This document shows, piece by piece, positions 1-8,196 of a stretch of 64,000 bases of DNA. The notes beneath the pieces are model-generated. The model ran no database searches, was not told the origin of the DNA, and was given only the letters and a program-made list of their open reading frames with translations. Origin of the DNA: Clostridium manihotivorum (lineage in GTDB: Bacteria; Bacillota; Clostridia; Clostridiales; Clostridiaceae); NCBI RefSeq assembly GCF_004015185.1, contig NZ_CP025746.1:5473776-5537775 (forward strand), written 5' to 3'. The position numbers and the translations under genes are program-made. Positions within the stretch are counted from its first letter, which is position 1. Each line of letters starts with the position of its first letter.

Positions 1-347
1 ATTTCTATATGAATCAGACCTTCATCATTAAGTTTTTTAAGTCCATCTTCTTTCTTATCATCTATCTCTTTTGCTTTTACACTTCCTTCTGAATAGTTAA
101 CTCCATCAACCATATCAGAGACTATTGGAGTAAGAGCATCAACATCCACAACTAAGGTTCTTCCTAAAACCTGCTCAATAGTGAGACCGTCCTCACTTAA
201 AGTCATAAGTCCTGATTCAACCATATCCTCAAATATTGTTGGGTCCTCTAGGTCCTCTACGCTTATCTTTAACCCTTTTTTTCTTTGGCAGCAAAAGATT
301 GCAGGATCTTTTAAGTGTTTTTCCAAGGTTTCTTTATTAATTGACAT
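1..347 (-). CDS. prdA: D-proline reductase proprotein PrdA, N-terminal part (cut by window edge)
   Basis: About 115 residues of open frame run off the left edge. The protein starts MSINKETLEKHLKDPAIFCC and continues with LEDPTIF, a run of acidic residues and a VLGRTLVVDVDALTP segment, which resembles the start of PrdA as I remember it. PrdA is the proprotein of D-proline reductase, which is cleaved at an internal cysteine to give a pyruvoyl subunit and works with selenoprotein PrdB to reduce D-proline to 5-aminovalerate in Stickland fermentation. The cleavage site is outside the window. The ATG follows a GGGGG-type ribosome site. The gene lies downstream of prdC on the same strand, the order prdC-prdA known from Clostridioides difficile. 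The name rests on N-terminal resemblance plus the prdC neighbour. Confidence 0.8.
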   Translation of the reverse strand, partial: MSINKETLEKHLKDPAIFCCQRKKGLKISVEDLEDPTIFEDMVESGLMTLSEDGLTIEQVLGRTLVVDVDALTPIVSDMVDGVNYSEGSVKAKEIDDKKEDGLKKLNDEGLIHIE

Positions 348-566
348 ATTTATAGCCCCCTATTTTCTTAGTATTTTATGCCTATTGCTTAATTTATTTT
401 TGTATTTATAAATCAAATATTCTAACAAAATCATAATTTGTATTAATTCCTTAAAAGAAAGTTGTATAGATAAATCCATGAAGATTAATCTTGATAAGTC
501 CTGGTGCTAAGTAGTGTATCTTTAGATGAATTTTAATCAAACAAACTAACTTTTTCTAAAAATATA

Positions 567-651
567 TACCACTCCAATAGAAGTTGTATTTTAAATTACC
601 TCCCCTCATAATCTAGAGGTGATTTAAAATATCTTACTAATTGAAGTGGTA
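567..651. repeat. Palindromic hairpin element, copy 1, between prdC and prdA
   Basis: The ends TACCACTCCAA and TTGAAGTGGTA are complementary (one G-U type change) and an inner pair ATTTTAAATTACCTC / GAGGTGATTTAAAAT continues the stem, so nearly the whole 85 nt can fold into one hairpin. A related element sits at 58454-58547. On the transcribed minus strand it lies between the prdC stop and the prdA start, so it could shape transcript ends or processing; it could also just be a small dispersed repeat. Confidence 0.6.
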
Positions 652-664
652 CACCTTTATACCT

Positions 665-1960
665 TTAACTGCTTTTAAGTTTTCTTATAAGTCTGTGATT
701 TACTGCTCTAAGTGCACTATCAGTACAATGATGCACTTGCAGTTCAAGCTTTGGAGCACAGGACATTACTGTGTTAGTGCAATCAGAACAGTTGCTTATT
801 AAAATTGCTTTTGCTCCTGCTTTCTTCAATGCCATTACCTTCTGTACTTGTCCTGGACATATTCCTGGATTTTCGCATTTGTAACCTTGCTTCACTTGCT
901 TTGCATGTTTACAATATTCAATTCCTACAACTTCTGAGCCCATAGATTCTGCCATCTCAAGCAATCTTTCTTTATCTTCTCCACAAGCACATACTAAAAG
1001 TCCAAGTTTATCAGGCCCCTTTAGGAATGTTTCAGTAACAATAATTCCCCCAGTAGTCTTTACTACTGCTGCCTCTAAAGATGTTCGCTTTCCAGTAAAT
1101 GGTCCTCCCATAATTATTTCCCCGTATTCTGACTGGCATCCTCCAGCTTTATCTATAAGGCTTTTGACCTTTGTACCAATAGGAACATCTTCAAATACTT
1201 GAATCAGCTCTCCCTTTAACTTGCCTGCTACTGTAATGTCCTTATCAATTAACGGTTTCTTCTCATCAACCGCTTCATAGATCCTGTAGGCAGTTTCTGC
1301 ATTTATAACTATACTATTTATTTCAAAGGGAAGCTGGTTAACCTCAAGTAGTTTTCCCTTTACTTCCCTGATAATAGCTCTCTCTTCACCCATGGGATAC
1401 ATATCTGAAAGAAGACTTATCTCAATAGAATGATTGGAAGTAGCTTCTTTTAAAGCTTCTACAGCTTTTGTATTTTTTTCTTTTATAGCCACCACTCCAT
1501 GCTCCGCATTAGTAATCTTCATGGCTATTTGGAGTCCTCTGATTATCTTCTCTGCTTTCTTCTCAATGCTTAAAATATTGTGGCTCAAAATTGGTTCACA
1601 TTCAGCGGCATTAACTATAACTGTACCACCTAGCTTAAGTGGTTTTGAAAGCTTTGCATATGTAGGAAACCCTGCTCCACCTAGACCAACAATTCCTGCT
1701 TCCTCTATTAGCTCCAGTGGATCTTCAGCTTTCAACCTTATATACTTATCATGGCTACTTTCACAGCTTTTCTCAATCTCAATATATTCAGTGGTTACTG
1801 TCGTAACTTTGCCATCAATACTGGAATAAATATTGCTTCCCAAGTTTCCTTTGGGTTTCTCCCCAATGAGTTGTCCTCGCCTTACAAACTGTCCTACCTT
1901 AACCAAAGGAAGCGAAGCTACACCTATATGTTGCTTAAGCGGAAAATTATAATACTCCAT
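665..1960 (-). CDS. prdC: Proline reductase-associated electron transfer protein PrdC (RnfC-like)
   Basis: 431 residues. The N-terminal part has the RnfC/Nqo1-like layout: a short barrel-sandwich region (GVASLPLVKVGQFVRRGQLIG) and then a flavin/NADH-binding-like core with GIVGLGGAGFPTYAKL around residues 90-105 and a VNAAECEP motif. The C-terminal 110 residues are rich in cysteine (ENPGICPG, NCSDCTNTVMSC), fitting a redox role. PrdC is thought to pass electrons to D-proline reductase and to link it to the Rnf complex. Some PrdC homologues are believed to carry selenocysteine; here every position in the C-terminal motif reads as an ordinary Cys codon. The ATG at 1960 has an AAAGGGGG ribosome site. 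It precedes prdA on the same strand and is divergent from a LysR gene. Confidence 0.85.
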   Translation of the reverse strand: MEYYNFPLKQHIGVASLPLVKVGQFVRRGQLIGEKPKGNLGSNIYSSIDGKVTTVTTEYIEIEKSCESSHDKYIRLKAEDPLELIEEAGIVGLGGAGFPTYAKLSKPLKLGGTVIVNAAECEPILSHNILSIEKKAEKIIRGLQIAMKITNAEHGVVAIKEKNTKAVEALKEATSNHSIEISLLSDMYPMGEERAIIREVKGKLLEVNQLPFEINSIVINAETAYRIYEAVDEKKPLIDKDITVAGKLKGELIQVFEDVPIGTKVKSLIDKAGGCQSEYGEIIMGGPFTGKRTSLEAAVVKTTGGIIVTETFLKGPDKLGLLVCACGEDKERLLEMAESMGSEVVGIEYCKHAKQVKQGYKCENPGICPGQVQKVMALKKAGAKAILISNCSDCTNTVMSCAPKLELQVHHCTDSALRAVNHRLIRKLKSS

Positions 1961-2003
1961 GCCATACCCCCTTTCACTAAACTCTATTCCGTATAAAGTA
2001 ATT

Positions 2004-2053
2004 AATGTATATTATTGTATTGTTATTGCTTTTTCAATATAATAATACATATT
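2004..2053. promoter_or_regulatory. Imperfect palindrome in the prdC/LysR divergent promoter region
   Basis: AATGTATATTATTGTATTG and CAATATAATAATACATATT form an imperfect inverted repeat around a 12-nt AT-rich loop, in the 180-bp gap between prdC and the divergent LysR gene. LysR regulators bind T-N11-A dyads in just such gaps, so this is a candidate operator. AT richness makes chance dyads common, so this is an inference. Confidence 0.35.
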
Positions 2054-2142
2054 ATAGAAATAGTAAAATTACACTTTTCCATGCTAGACATTAAATTTTG
2101 TCATGAAAACAATCACATAAAAATTCAAGGAGGGGGCATTTA

Positions 2143-3054
2143 TTGGATCTTAAAAAATATGAGCTTTTTGCTGATGTGGCTGAAACAGGTAGCTTTACAA
2201 TAAGTGGAGATAAGCTGGGATATACTCAGTCTGGCGTGAGTCACATAATAAAAAGCTTAGAAACTGAATTGGGGTTTTCATTGTTTATTAGAACTAGAAA
2301 AGGAGTATCTCTTACTGACAACGGAAAGAGAATTGAACCTCTTATAAGACAGCTACTTTCAGACAATTCTCGACTAGAACAAACCATTAACGGCATAAAT
2401 GGCTTAGTAACAGGCTCAATTACCATAGGAACCTATTCAAGCATTGCTATAAGCTGGCTTCCTAAGATTATCTATGAATTTCAAAAGGATTTTCCTAACA
2501 TTGATATTCATATGAAAGAGGGCGGAATAGATGAAATAGAATCTTGGATTGAAAACAGCACAGTAGACTTTGGGTTCTGTAGCCAAAGAGATTCCCAAAG
2601 CTTTGATTGGGTATCCCTACAAGTTGATCCACTGATGGCCATACTGCCAAAAGACTCTCCTATACCAAGTAGTGGAGCCTATTCAATTTCAGCTTTTCAA
2701 AATCAACCTTTTATCATCTCTGCTCAGGGAATTGACTCTGACATTCATTTAGCACTGACCAAGGCAAAAGTTACACCATACATAAGGTTTTCTTCAACAG
2801 ATGACTACGCTATAATATCAATGGTTGCAAACCATCTTGGTATCAGCATACTTCCTAAACTTATAATTCAAGAATGGTCAAACCAAGTTACCTCCTTACC
2901 TCTTGAACCCTATTCTTTTAGAAGTCTAGGAATAGGAATTAAGTCCTTAAAACAGGTTTCTCCCGCTTCTAAAAAGTTTATAGAATACTCAAAAAAAATT
3001 ATCTCAAAAGATTCAAATACAACATCAGTATCAGAAAGGAAAGTTGGAAACTGA
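2143..3054 (+). CDS. LysR-family transcriptional regulator
   Basis: 303 residues. Residues 1-60 form the winged helix-turn-helix (LFADVAETGSFTISGDKLG ... VSHIIKSLETELG) and residues about 90-290 the LysR substrate-binding domain. I place the start at TTG 2143 because AAGGAGGGGG lies seven bases upstream; no closer ATG fits. It is transcribed away from prdC, so by the usual LysR logic it is the likely regulator of prdC and perhaps of prdA. In C. difficile the prd genes are controlled by the sigma-54 activator PrdR, which is not seen here, so control may differ. The effector is unknown. A strong terminator follows. Confidence 0.9.
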   Translation: MDLKKYELFADVAETGSFTISGDKLGYTQSGVSHIIKSLETELGFSLFIRTRKGVSLTDNGKRIEPLIRQLLSDNSRLEQTINGINGLVTGSITIGTYSSIAISWLPKIIYEFQKDFPNIDIHMKEGGIDEIESWIENSTVDFGFCSQRDSQSFDWVSLQVDPLMAILPKDSPIPSSGAYSISAFQNQPFIISAQGIDSDIHLALTKAKVTPYIRFSSTDDYAIISMVANHLGISILPKLIIQEWSNQVTSLPLEPYSFRSLGIGIKSLKQVSPASKKFIEYSKKIISKDSNTTSVSERKVGN

Positions 3055-3100
3055 TTTAGAGGGCCTTCAAGTGGTAACTTTAATACAAAATAACACTCTA

Positions 3101-3130
3101 AACTCTCGATAAATTTATCGAGAGTTTTTA
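3101..3130 (+). terminator. Rho-independent terminator after LysR gene
   Basis: AACTCTCGATAAA and TTTATCGAGAGTT form a perfect 26-nt palindrome followed by TTTA, 47 bp past the LysR stop. Confidence 0.75.
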
Positions 3131-3900
3131 ACATAAATTTTATTAAATTTGCTATTTACATCAGGTGAAATTTTCTATATTATGTAAGTATAGTATCAAA
3201 ACTAGTAATTATATCTAAAAAAATAAAGGGAGGTGAAACATAGGCAAGCTCTTACGTAACATTAATTGCAATTGTCAAAGTAATAAAATAGCAATATTTT
3301 ATGATTATTCTTTCTAATTTTCAATAAACCTTACACACTTCTATTAATAATATTTATTTTATTTTTCAAATTTCTCAATTTAAACTTATTAATTTAACTC
3401 TATTATTATCTTTTTAATTCCAACAATCTTCTTAGACACCGATTTAACTTTTAATCCAAAGATAAACTAATTATTAATAAAGTACAAATATGTAAGCGAT
3501 TCTTAAAGTATTTTTCAGCTAACTTAAAGGTATATATATTTTTTATATTAGTACATCTATTTTTAGCATAACAAATTCCATACTTGAAATCTATTACTTA
3601 AAAACAATAGACCATCCCTTGCTATATTAATAAATTAACGTTATTTTTCGTAGTTGCTAAAAGGCACTATTCTAACTTCTCGCGCTTTAGCATAGACAAT
3701 CTTATTTTCTAAGTATACACAGATATAAAAACAAGCTATGTTTAGGAATATTGTTGAATTTAAGTAATCATGAAAGAGATGCTACAGGAGCGGGCTATTA
3801 GTAACTTTGCGCAAGCTCATTTAAGCATAGGATGACTGACCACTTAATTTCAACAAGGCACCTTAATAAAGCAAAAAAATAAAACTTGGAGGTAATATAT
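3131..3900. other. 770-bp intergenic region upstream of the cellulase pair
   Basis: No normal gene is seen. A strong ribosome-site sequence AAAGGGAGGTGAAAC (3226-3240) precedes a 25-codon open frame that begins at ATA (about 3240) rather than a normal start. The right part holds MITE-like copy A (3751-3856). The rest is AT-rich and probably includes the promoter and leader of the cellulase genes. Confidence 0.5.
3751..3856. repeat. MITE-like palindromic element, copy A
   Basis: The left end TTGTTGAATTTAAGTAATCA matches the inverted right end (TTGTTGAAATTAAGTGGTCA) at 17 of 20 positions. Inside, GAGATGCT and GCTCATTTAAGCAT extend the pairing. The right 50 nt, from GCGCAAGCTCAT to the end, is nearly identical to the right end of copy C (56180-56230), and the same ends occur in copy B (8077-8161). 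Confidence 0.75.
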
Positions 3901-3901
3901 T

Positions 3902-5125
3902 ATGATTTCTAAAATAAAATCCTTTAGACCACTTCTATTAGCAATGGCATTTTTATTTACCAGTGCTATGCCTAATTGGACTACTGTAGCAAAGGCTGCA
4001 CCTTCATTGACTTCTGATTTCAAGCAACTTAGCTCCTCTCAAATTGTTTCAGCTATGGGCGCAGGTTGGAACTTAGGTAATCAACTTGAAGCAAATAACA
4101 ATGGTACTCCTAGTGAAACTGCCTGGGGCAACCCAACGGTTACTCAAGCCTTAATCCAAAAAGTTAAAGCTGCTGGCTTTAAGACTATCCGTATACCTGT
4201 ATCTTACTTAAAAGCAATAGGTAGTGCACCTAATTACACTATCGATCCAACTTGGTTGTCTAGAGTAAAACAAGTAGTTGACTACGCTTATAGCCAAGGC
4301 TTATATGTAATCATTAACATGCATGGTGATGGTTATAAGTCAGTAAGTGGTTCATGGCTTATCTGCGATTCAAGTGACCAAGCTACTATTAAAACTAAAT
4401 ATCAAAAGGCTTGGCAGCAAATAGCTAATACCTTTGTAAATTATAATGAACATCTCATTTTTGAATCAATGAATGAAGAATTTGATGGAACTTATGGCAC
4501 ACCTAACACCACTTATTACTCAAATATAAATGCTTATAATCAAATTTTTGTTGATACAGTAAGACAAACTGGTGGTAATAACAGTGCAAGATGGCTTCTT
4601 ATTCCTGGCTGGAATACAAACATTGACTACACCGCTGGAAACTACGGCTTTGCTCTACCTAAGGATACTTACAGATCATCAACTGTACCTAGTTCAGAAA
4701 AAAGAATAATGATTTCCGTACATTATTATTCACCTTGGGATTTCTGTGGTGAAGAATCAGGCAATATAACTCAATGGGGAGCAACTGCTACAAACACTTC
4801 AAAGAAGTCAACTTGGGGACAAGAAGACTATTTAAACTCTGAATTTAAATCAATGTATGATAAGTTTGTAACCCAAGGTTATCCAGTAGTAATAGGCGAA
4901 TATGGTTCAGTAGATAAGACAAGTGCAGATTCAACAAACAATACCTATCGTGCTGCTTTTGCAAAAGCTGTATGCTCTACTGCAAAAAAATATGGTTCAG
5001 TTCCTGTATACTGGGACAACGGCTACAACAGTCAGTACGGCTTCGGTCTATTCAACAGATCCAATAACACTGTAACTCAACAAGGAATCATCAACGCTAT
5101 AATGAGTGGTATTAATGGCAACTAA
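3902..5125 (+). CDS. Secreted GH5 endoglucanase, catalytic domain only
   Basis: 407 residues with a signal peptide of about 33 residues (KIKSFRP, hydrophobic core, AKA cleavage). The rest is one GH5 domain, probably subfamily 4 (WNLGNQLEA, ETAWGNP). Known family residues are visible: acid/base Glu192 in ESMNEEFDG and nucleophile Glu333 in VVIGEYGS. GH5_4 enzymes cut beta-1,4-glucan, lichenan or xyloglucan; the exact substrate cannot be read here. There is no dockerin or carbohydrate-binding module, so it should be a free secreted enzyme. The protein is very similar to the N-terminal 405 residues of the next gene, so the pair arose by recent tandem duplication. RBS TTGGAGG lies upstream of the ATG. 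Confidence 0.92.
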   Translation: MISKIKSFRPLLLAMAFLFTSAMPNWTTVAKAAPSLTSDFKQLSSSQIVSAMGAGWNLGNQLEANNNGTPSETAWGNPTVTQALIQKVKAAGFKTIRIPVSYLKAIGSAPNYTIDPTWLSRVKQVVDYAYSQGLYVIINMHGDGYKSVSGSWLICDSSDQATIKTKYQKAWQQIANTFVNYNEHLIFESMNEEFDGTYGTPNTTYYSNINAYNQIFVDTVRQTGGNNSARWLLIPGWNTNIDYTAGNYGFALPKDTYRSSTVPSSEKRIMISVHYYSPWDFCGEESGNITQWGATATNTSKKSTWGQEDYLNSEFKSMYDKFVTQGYPVVIGEYGSVDKTSADSTNNTYRAAFAKAVCSTAKKYGSVPVYWDNGYNSQYGFGLFNRSNNTVTQQGIINAIMSGINGN

Positions 5126-5319
5126 TGTACCTTTCAACTTTGCTTACTTTTTAAATAGTGTTTATAAAGTCTCTAAATCAACTATACCTTTATGCATTAC
5201 AACTATGTGAATAAAAAATGGACAATTTATATTATCATACAAATTTTAGTTCAATAAAAAAAGGCTATATTATGGTACTTAAATAGAGTCTAAAAAGAAA
5301 ATAGGAGGTATGTTTTATT

Positions 5320-7284
5320 ATGTCAAAAGTTAAATCATCAAAACTATTCCTACTGGTTGTGGCTTTCTTATTAGCAAATGTTGTTCCTAGCTGGGGGGTA
5401 GTGGCTCATGCAGCTACTACTTTAACCAGTGATTTTACGCAATTAAATTCTTCTCAAATTGTTTCCTCAATGGGTGCAGGCTGGAACTTAGGCAACCAGC
5501 TTGAAGCAAATAACAGCGGTACCCCTAGTGAAACTGCTTGGGGCAATCCAACGATAACTAAAGCATTAATTCAGAAGGTGAAAGCTGCTGGTTTTAAAAC
5601 AATACGTATTCCAGTTTCTTATTTAAACACAATAGGAAATGCTCCTGATTACACTGTTAATCCAACTTGGCTTGCTAGAGTAAAAGAAGTGGTAGATTAT
5701 GCTTACAGCGAAGGCTTATATGTAATCATTAATATGCATGGTGATGGTTACAAATCTGTTAGTGGTTCATGGCTATTATGCGATTCAAGCGACCAAACCA
5801 CTATTAAAGCTAAATATCAAAAAGTATGGCAGCAAATCGCAAATACTTTCGTAAATTACAATGAACGCTTGATATTTGAGTCTATGAATGAAGAGTTTGA
5901 TGGTACCTATGGTGCACCTAACCCTAATTACTATTCAAATGTAAACGCCTACAATCAAATCTTTGTTGATACTGTAAGACAAACTGGCGGCAATAACAGC
6001 GCAAGATGGCTGCTTATACCTGGTTGGAACACAAACATTGACTATACAGTAGGTAACTACGGTTTTGCACTTCCTACAGACAATTATAGATCAGCTACAA
6101 TTCCTGCTTCAGAAAAGAGAATAATGCTTTCCGCTCACTACTATTCTCCTTGGGATTTCTGTGGAGAAGAATCTGGAACAATAACTCAGTGGGGAGCAAC
6201 CTCTACCAATAGCTCAAGAAAATCAACTTGGGGCCAAGAAGATTATTTGACAGCTCAATTAAAATCTATGTACGACAAGTTTGTAACTCAAGGATACCCA
6301 GTTGTACTAGGCGAATATGGCTCAGTAGATAAAACTAGTGCTGATTCAACTAACAACACTTATCGTGCTATCTTTGCAAAAGCAGTATGCTCTACAGCAA
6401 AACAGTATAGTGCTGTTCCAGTATATTGGGACAATGGTTATAATGGTGCATATGGCTTTGGATTATTTAATAGATCTACCAATGCTGTAACTCAGCAAGG
6501 TATTATTGATGCTATAATGAGCGGCATAGGTACAACAATATCTCCAAGTTCTACAATTACCCCTACCACAGCTACCTTCGATGTAAAAGCTTCCGCTCAA
6601 ACTGATATATCTGTAACTATGAGCTTAAATGGAAATACCTTAAATTCAATATCTAACGGCTCAACAGTATTGGTAGCAGGTACAGACTATACTGTTTCAA
6701 GCAATACTGTAACTATATCTAAAAATTATCTTGCTAAACAGCCAATTGGTACTACAAATCTTACCTTTGATTTTAGCGCAGGTAATGATCCTGTTATGGG
6801 AATAAATATAATAGATTCCTCAGATCAATCTGCAAGTATAAAAATACAAGAATTCAATGGTACTACAGTGGCTTCTTCCAATACACTTAATCCAAAATTG
6901 AAGCTTACAAATACAAGTACATCTTCTATAACTTTATCAAATGTAAAGATACGTTACTACTACACTGCAGATACAGATAAAGCACAAAACTTCTTCTGCG
7001 ATTGGTCTACAGTAGGCTCAAGCAATGTTACTGGAACCTTTGGTAAGTTATCAACAGCAAAGACTGGTGCAGATTCTTACGTTGAAATAGGCTTCACTAG
7101 TGGTGCAGGTACTCTTGCAGCTGGTCAAAGCGTAGAAATTCAAGTTAGAGTCTCTAAAGTTGATTGGAGTAACTATACTCAAACTGGAGACTATTCCTTC
7201 AACTCTAGTTCAACTGCTTATGCAGATTGGAACAAGGTTACAGGCTACCTTTCCGGAGTATTAAAATATGGAGTAGAACCTTAA
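5320..7284 (+). CDS. Secreted modular GH5 endoglucanase with X2 and CBM3 modules
   Basis: 654 residues. Signal peptide about 1-32; GH5 catalytic domain about 35-403 with acid/base Glu191 (ESMNEEFDG) and nucleophile Glu332 (VVLGEYGS); a Ser/Thr/Pro linker about 404-416; an X2 Ig-like module about 417-500; and a family 3 cellulose-binding module about 505-652 (KIRYYYTADTDKAQNF, VGSSNVTGTF). The protein should degrade beta-glucan and bind crystalline cellulose from outside the cell. No dockerin is present, so it is not a cellulosomal subunit. It follows its paralogue by 194 bp with its own AGGAGGT ribosome site, so the two may be co-transcribed or separately expressed. A terminator hairpin follows at 7345. 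Confidence 0.95.
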   Translation: MSKVKSSKLFLLVVAFLLANVVPSWGVVAHAATTLTSDFTQLNSSQIVSSMGAGWNLGNQLEANNSGTPSETAWGNPTITKALIQKVKAAGFKTIRIPVSYLNTIGNAPDYTVNPTWLARVKEVVDYAYSEGLYVIINMHGDGYKSVSGSWLLCDSSDQTTIKAKYQKVWQQIANTFVNYNERLIFESMNEEFDGTYGAPNPNYYSNVNAYNQIFVDTVRQTGGNNSARWLLIPGWNTNIDYTVGNYGFALPTDNYRSATIPASEKRIMLSAHYYSPWDFCGEESGTITQWGATSTNSSRKSTWGQEDYLTAQLKSMYDKFVTQGYPVVLGEYGSVDKTSADSTNNTYRAIFAKAVCSTAKQYSAVPVYWDNGYNGAYGFGLFNRSTNAVTQQGIIDAIMSGIGTTISPSSTITPTTATFDVKASAQTDISVTMSLNGNTLNSISNGSTVLVAGTDYTVSSNTVTISKNYLAKQPIGTTNLTFDFSAGNDPVMGINIIDSSDQSASIKIQEFNGTTVASSNTLNPKLKLTNTSTSSITLSNVKIRYYYTADTDKAQNFFCDWSTVGSSNVTGTFGKLSTAKTGADSYVEIGFTSGAGTLAAGQSVEIQVRVSKVDWSNYTQTGDYSFNSSSTAYADWNKVTGYLSGVLKYGVEP

Positions 7285-7344
7285 ATTAATGTAATTTAGA
7301 CTTTTGTAAAAAATTCACTAAAGTTATTATTAAAATTAAAAATT

Positions 7345-7385
7345 AAAGCTCTAGCAATTAGTTGATCACTTGCTGCTAGAGCTTT
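7345..7385 (+). terminator. Terminator after the cellulase pair
   Basis: AAAGCTCTAGCA and TGCTAGAGCTTT form a 12-bp stem followed by an AT-rich tail (ATATTTT), 60 bp after the second cellulase stop. Confidence 0.7.
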
Positions 7386-7505
7386 ATATTTTCATTGCTT
7401 TTTAAGATATAGATGTACTACTTCGTAATACAATTTATATATCCAAATTCTTCTCTCAAAATTCAGATAAGTTTTGGATATAGATTTCGTATTGGTAGTT
7501 TATTC

Positions 7506-8039
7506 TTATATATATTTAGCATATCTCTTTAATATCTTAGCAATAGGTAACCCAAATACTAAACCTATAACAATTTGAGTAACATTTCCTGGTATTGATT
7601 GCACTGGTGCTACCCAATTTCCGTAAAGAACTCCCTCAGTAATGTAATATCCAAATATCATCCAGATTCCAGATAAAATAATGGCAGCAATATTTAACAC
7701 AATACTATTGCCTTCTTTCTTTCCACTCCAAGCTATAGCTCCTACCATGTAGCCCATAACTCCTCTTACTACAAAAGTAAATGGTGCCCATAGAGCCCAG
7801 CCTGAAGACAAATCAAAGATTGCCATACCTATAGCCCCTGCTATGGCTCCTTTTTCCTTTCCAAATACTATTGCAGTTATAAATAACATTGCAGTTCCAA
7901 GATGAACTAGCCCCCCATTAGATACAAAAGGTAATCTAATCTTAATTAAGGAAGTTGCTACAAAAAACAATGCTATTAGTAGCGCTGTCTGCACCAAGTA
8001 TTTGGTTGTAAATCTACTTTTCTCTCTATTTATTTCCAT
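7506..8039 (-). CDS. ECF-type vitamin transporter S component (substrate unknown)
   Basis: 177 residues with five to six hydrophobic segments and an N-terminal region (LVQTALLIALFFVATSLIKI) typical of the membrane S components of energy-coupling-factor transporters. These bind a vitamin or its precursor and share a common ATPase/T module encoded elsewhere. A glycine-rich stretch GKEKGAIAGAIGMAIFDLSSG is consistent with that fold. The substrate cannot be told. The upstream gene is a pyridoxal-phosphate enzyme, which makes a B6-type substrate thinkable but no more. No riboswitch is visible in the 157-bp gap, which instead carries MITE-like copy B. Ribosome site AAAGGTGGGG precedes the ATG. Confidence 0.75.
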   Translation of the reverse strand: MEINREKSRFTTKYLVQTALLIALFFVATSLIKIRLPFVSNGGLVHLGTAMLFITAIVFGKEKGAIAGAIGMAIFDLSSGWALWAPFTFVVRGVMGYMVGAIAWSGKKEGNSIVLNIAAIILSGIWMIFGYYITEGVLYGNWVAPVQSIPGNVTQIVIGLVFGLPIAKILKRYAKYI

Positions 8040-8076
8040 TATCTTGCCCCACCTTTATTTACTATTTTTATTATTG

Positions 8077-8161
8077 TTATTGAAATTAGGTAGTCATGAA
8101 GGATATGCTATATGATAAAGCTCGTTTAAGAATCGGATTACTGACCACTTAATTTCAACAG
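8077..8161. repeat. MITE-like palindromic element, copy B (short form)
   Basis: 85 nt with ends TTATTGAAATTAGGTAGTCA and CTGACCACTTAATTTCAACA. Inside are GGATATGCTATATGATAAAGCTC and a right half resembling copies A and C (TCGTTTAAGAATCGGATTACTG). This looks like the minimal full form of the family. Confidence 0.75.
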
Positions 8162-8196
8162 GGTATACAAATATCTTAATAATATATGATTTTTAA

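Noticed and set aside
8040..8196. Riboswitch upstream of the ECF S component
   Set aside because: The gap is small and filled by the MITE-like element between the aminotransferase end and the S component; no known aptamer core was recognised.
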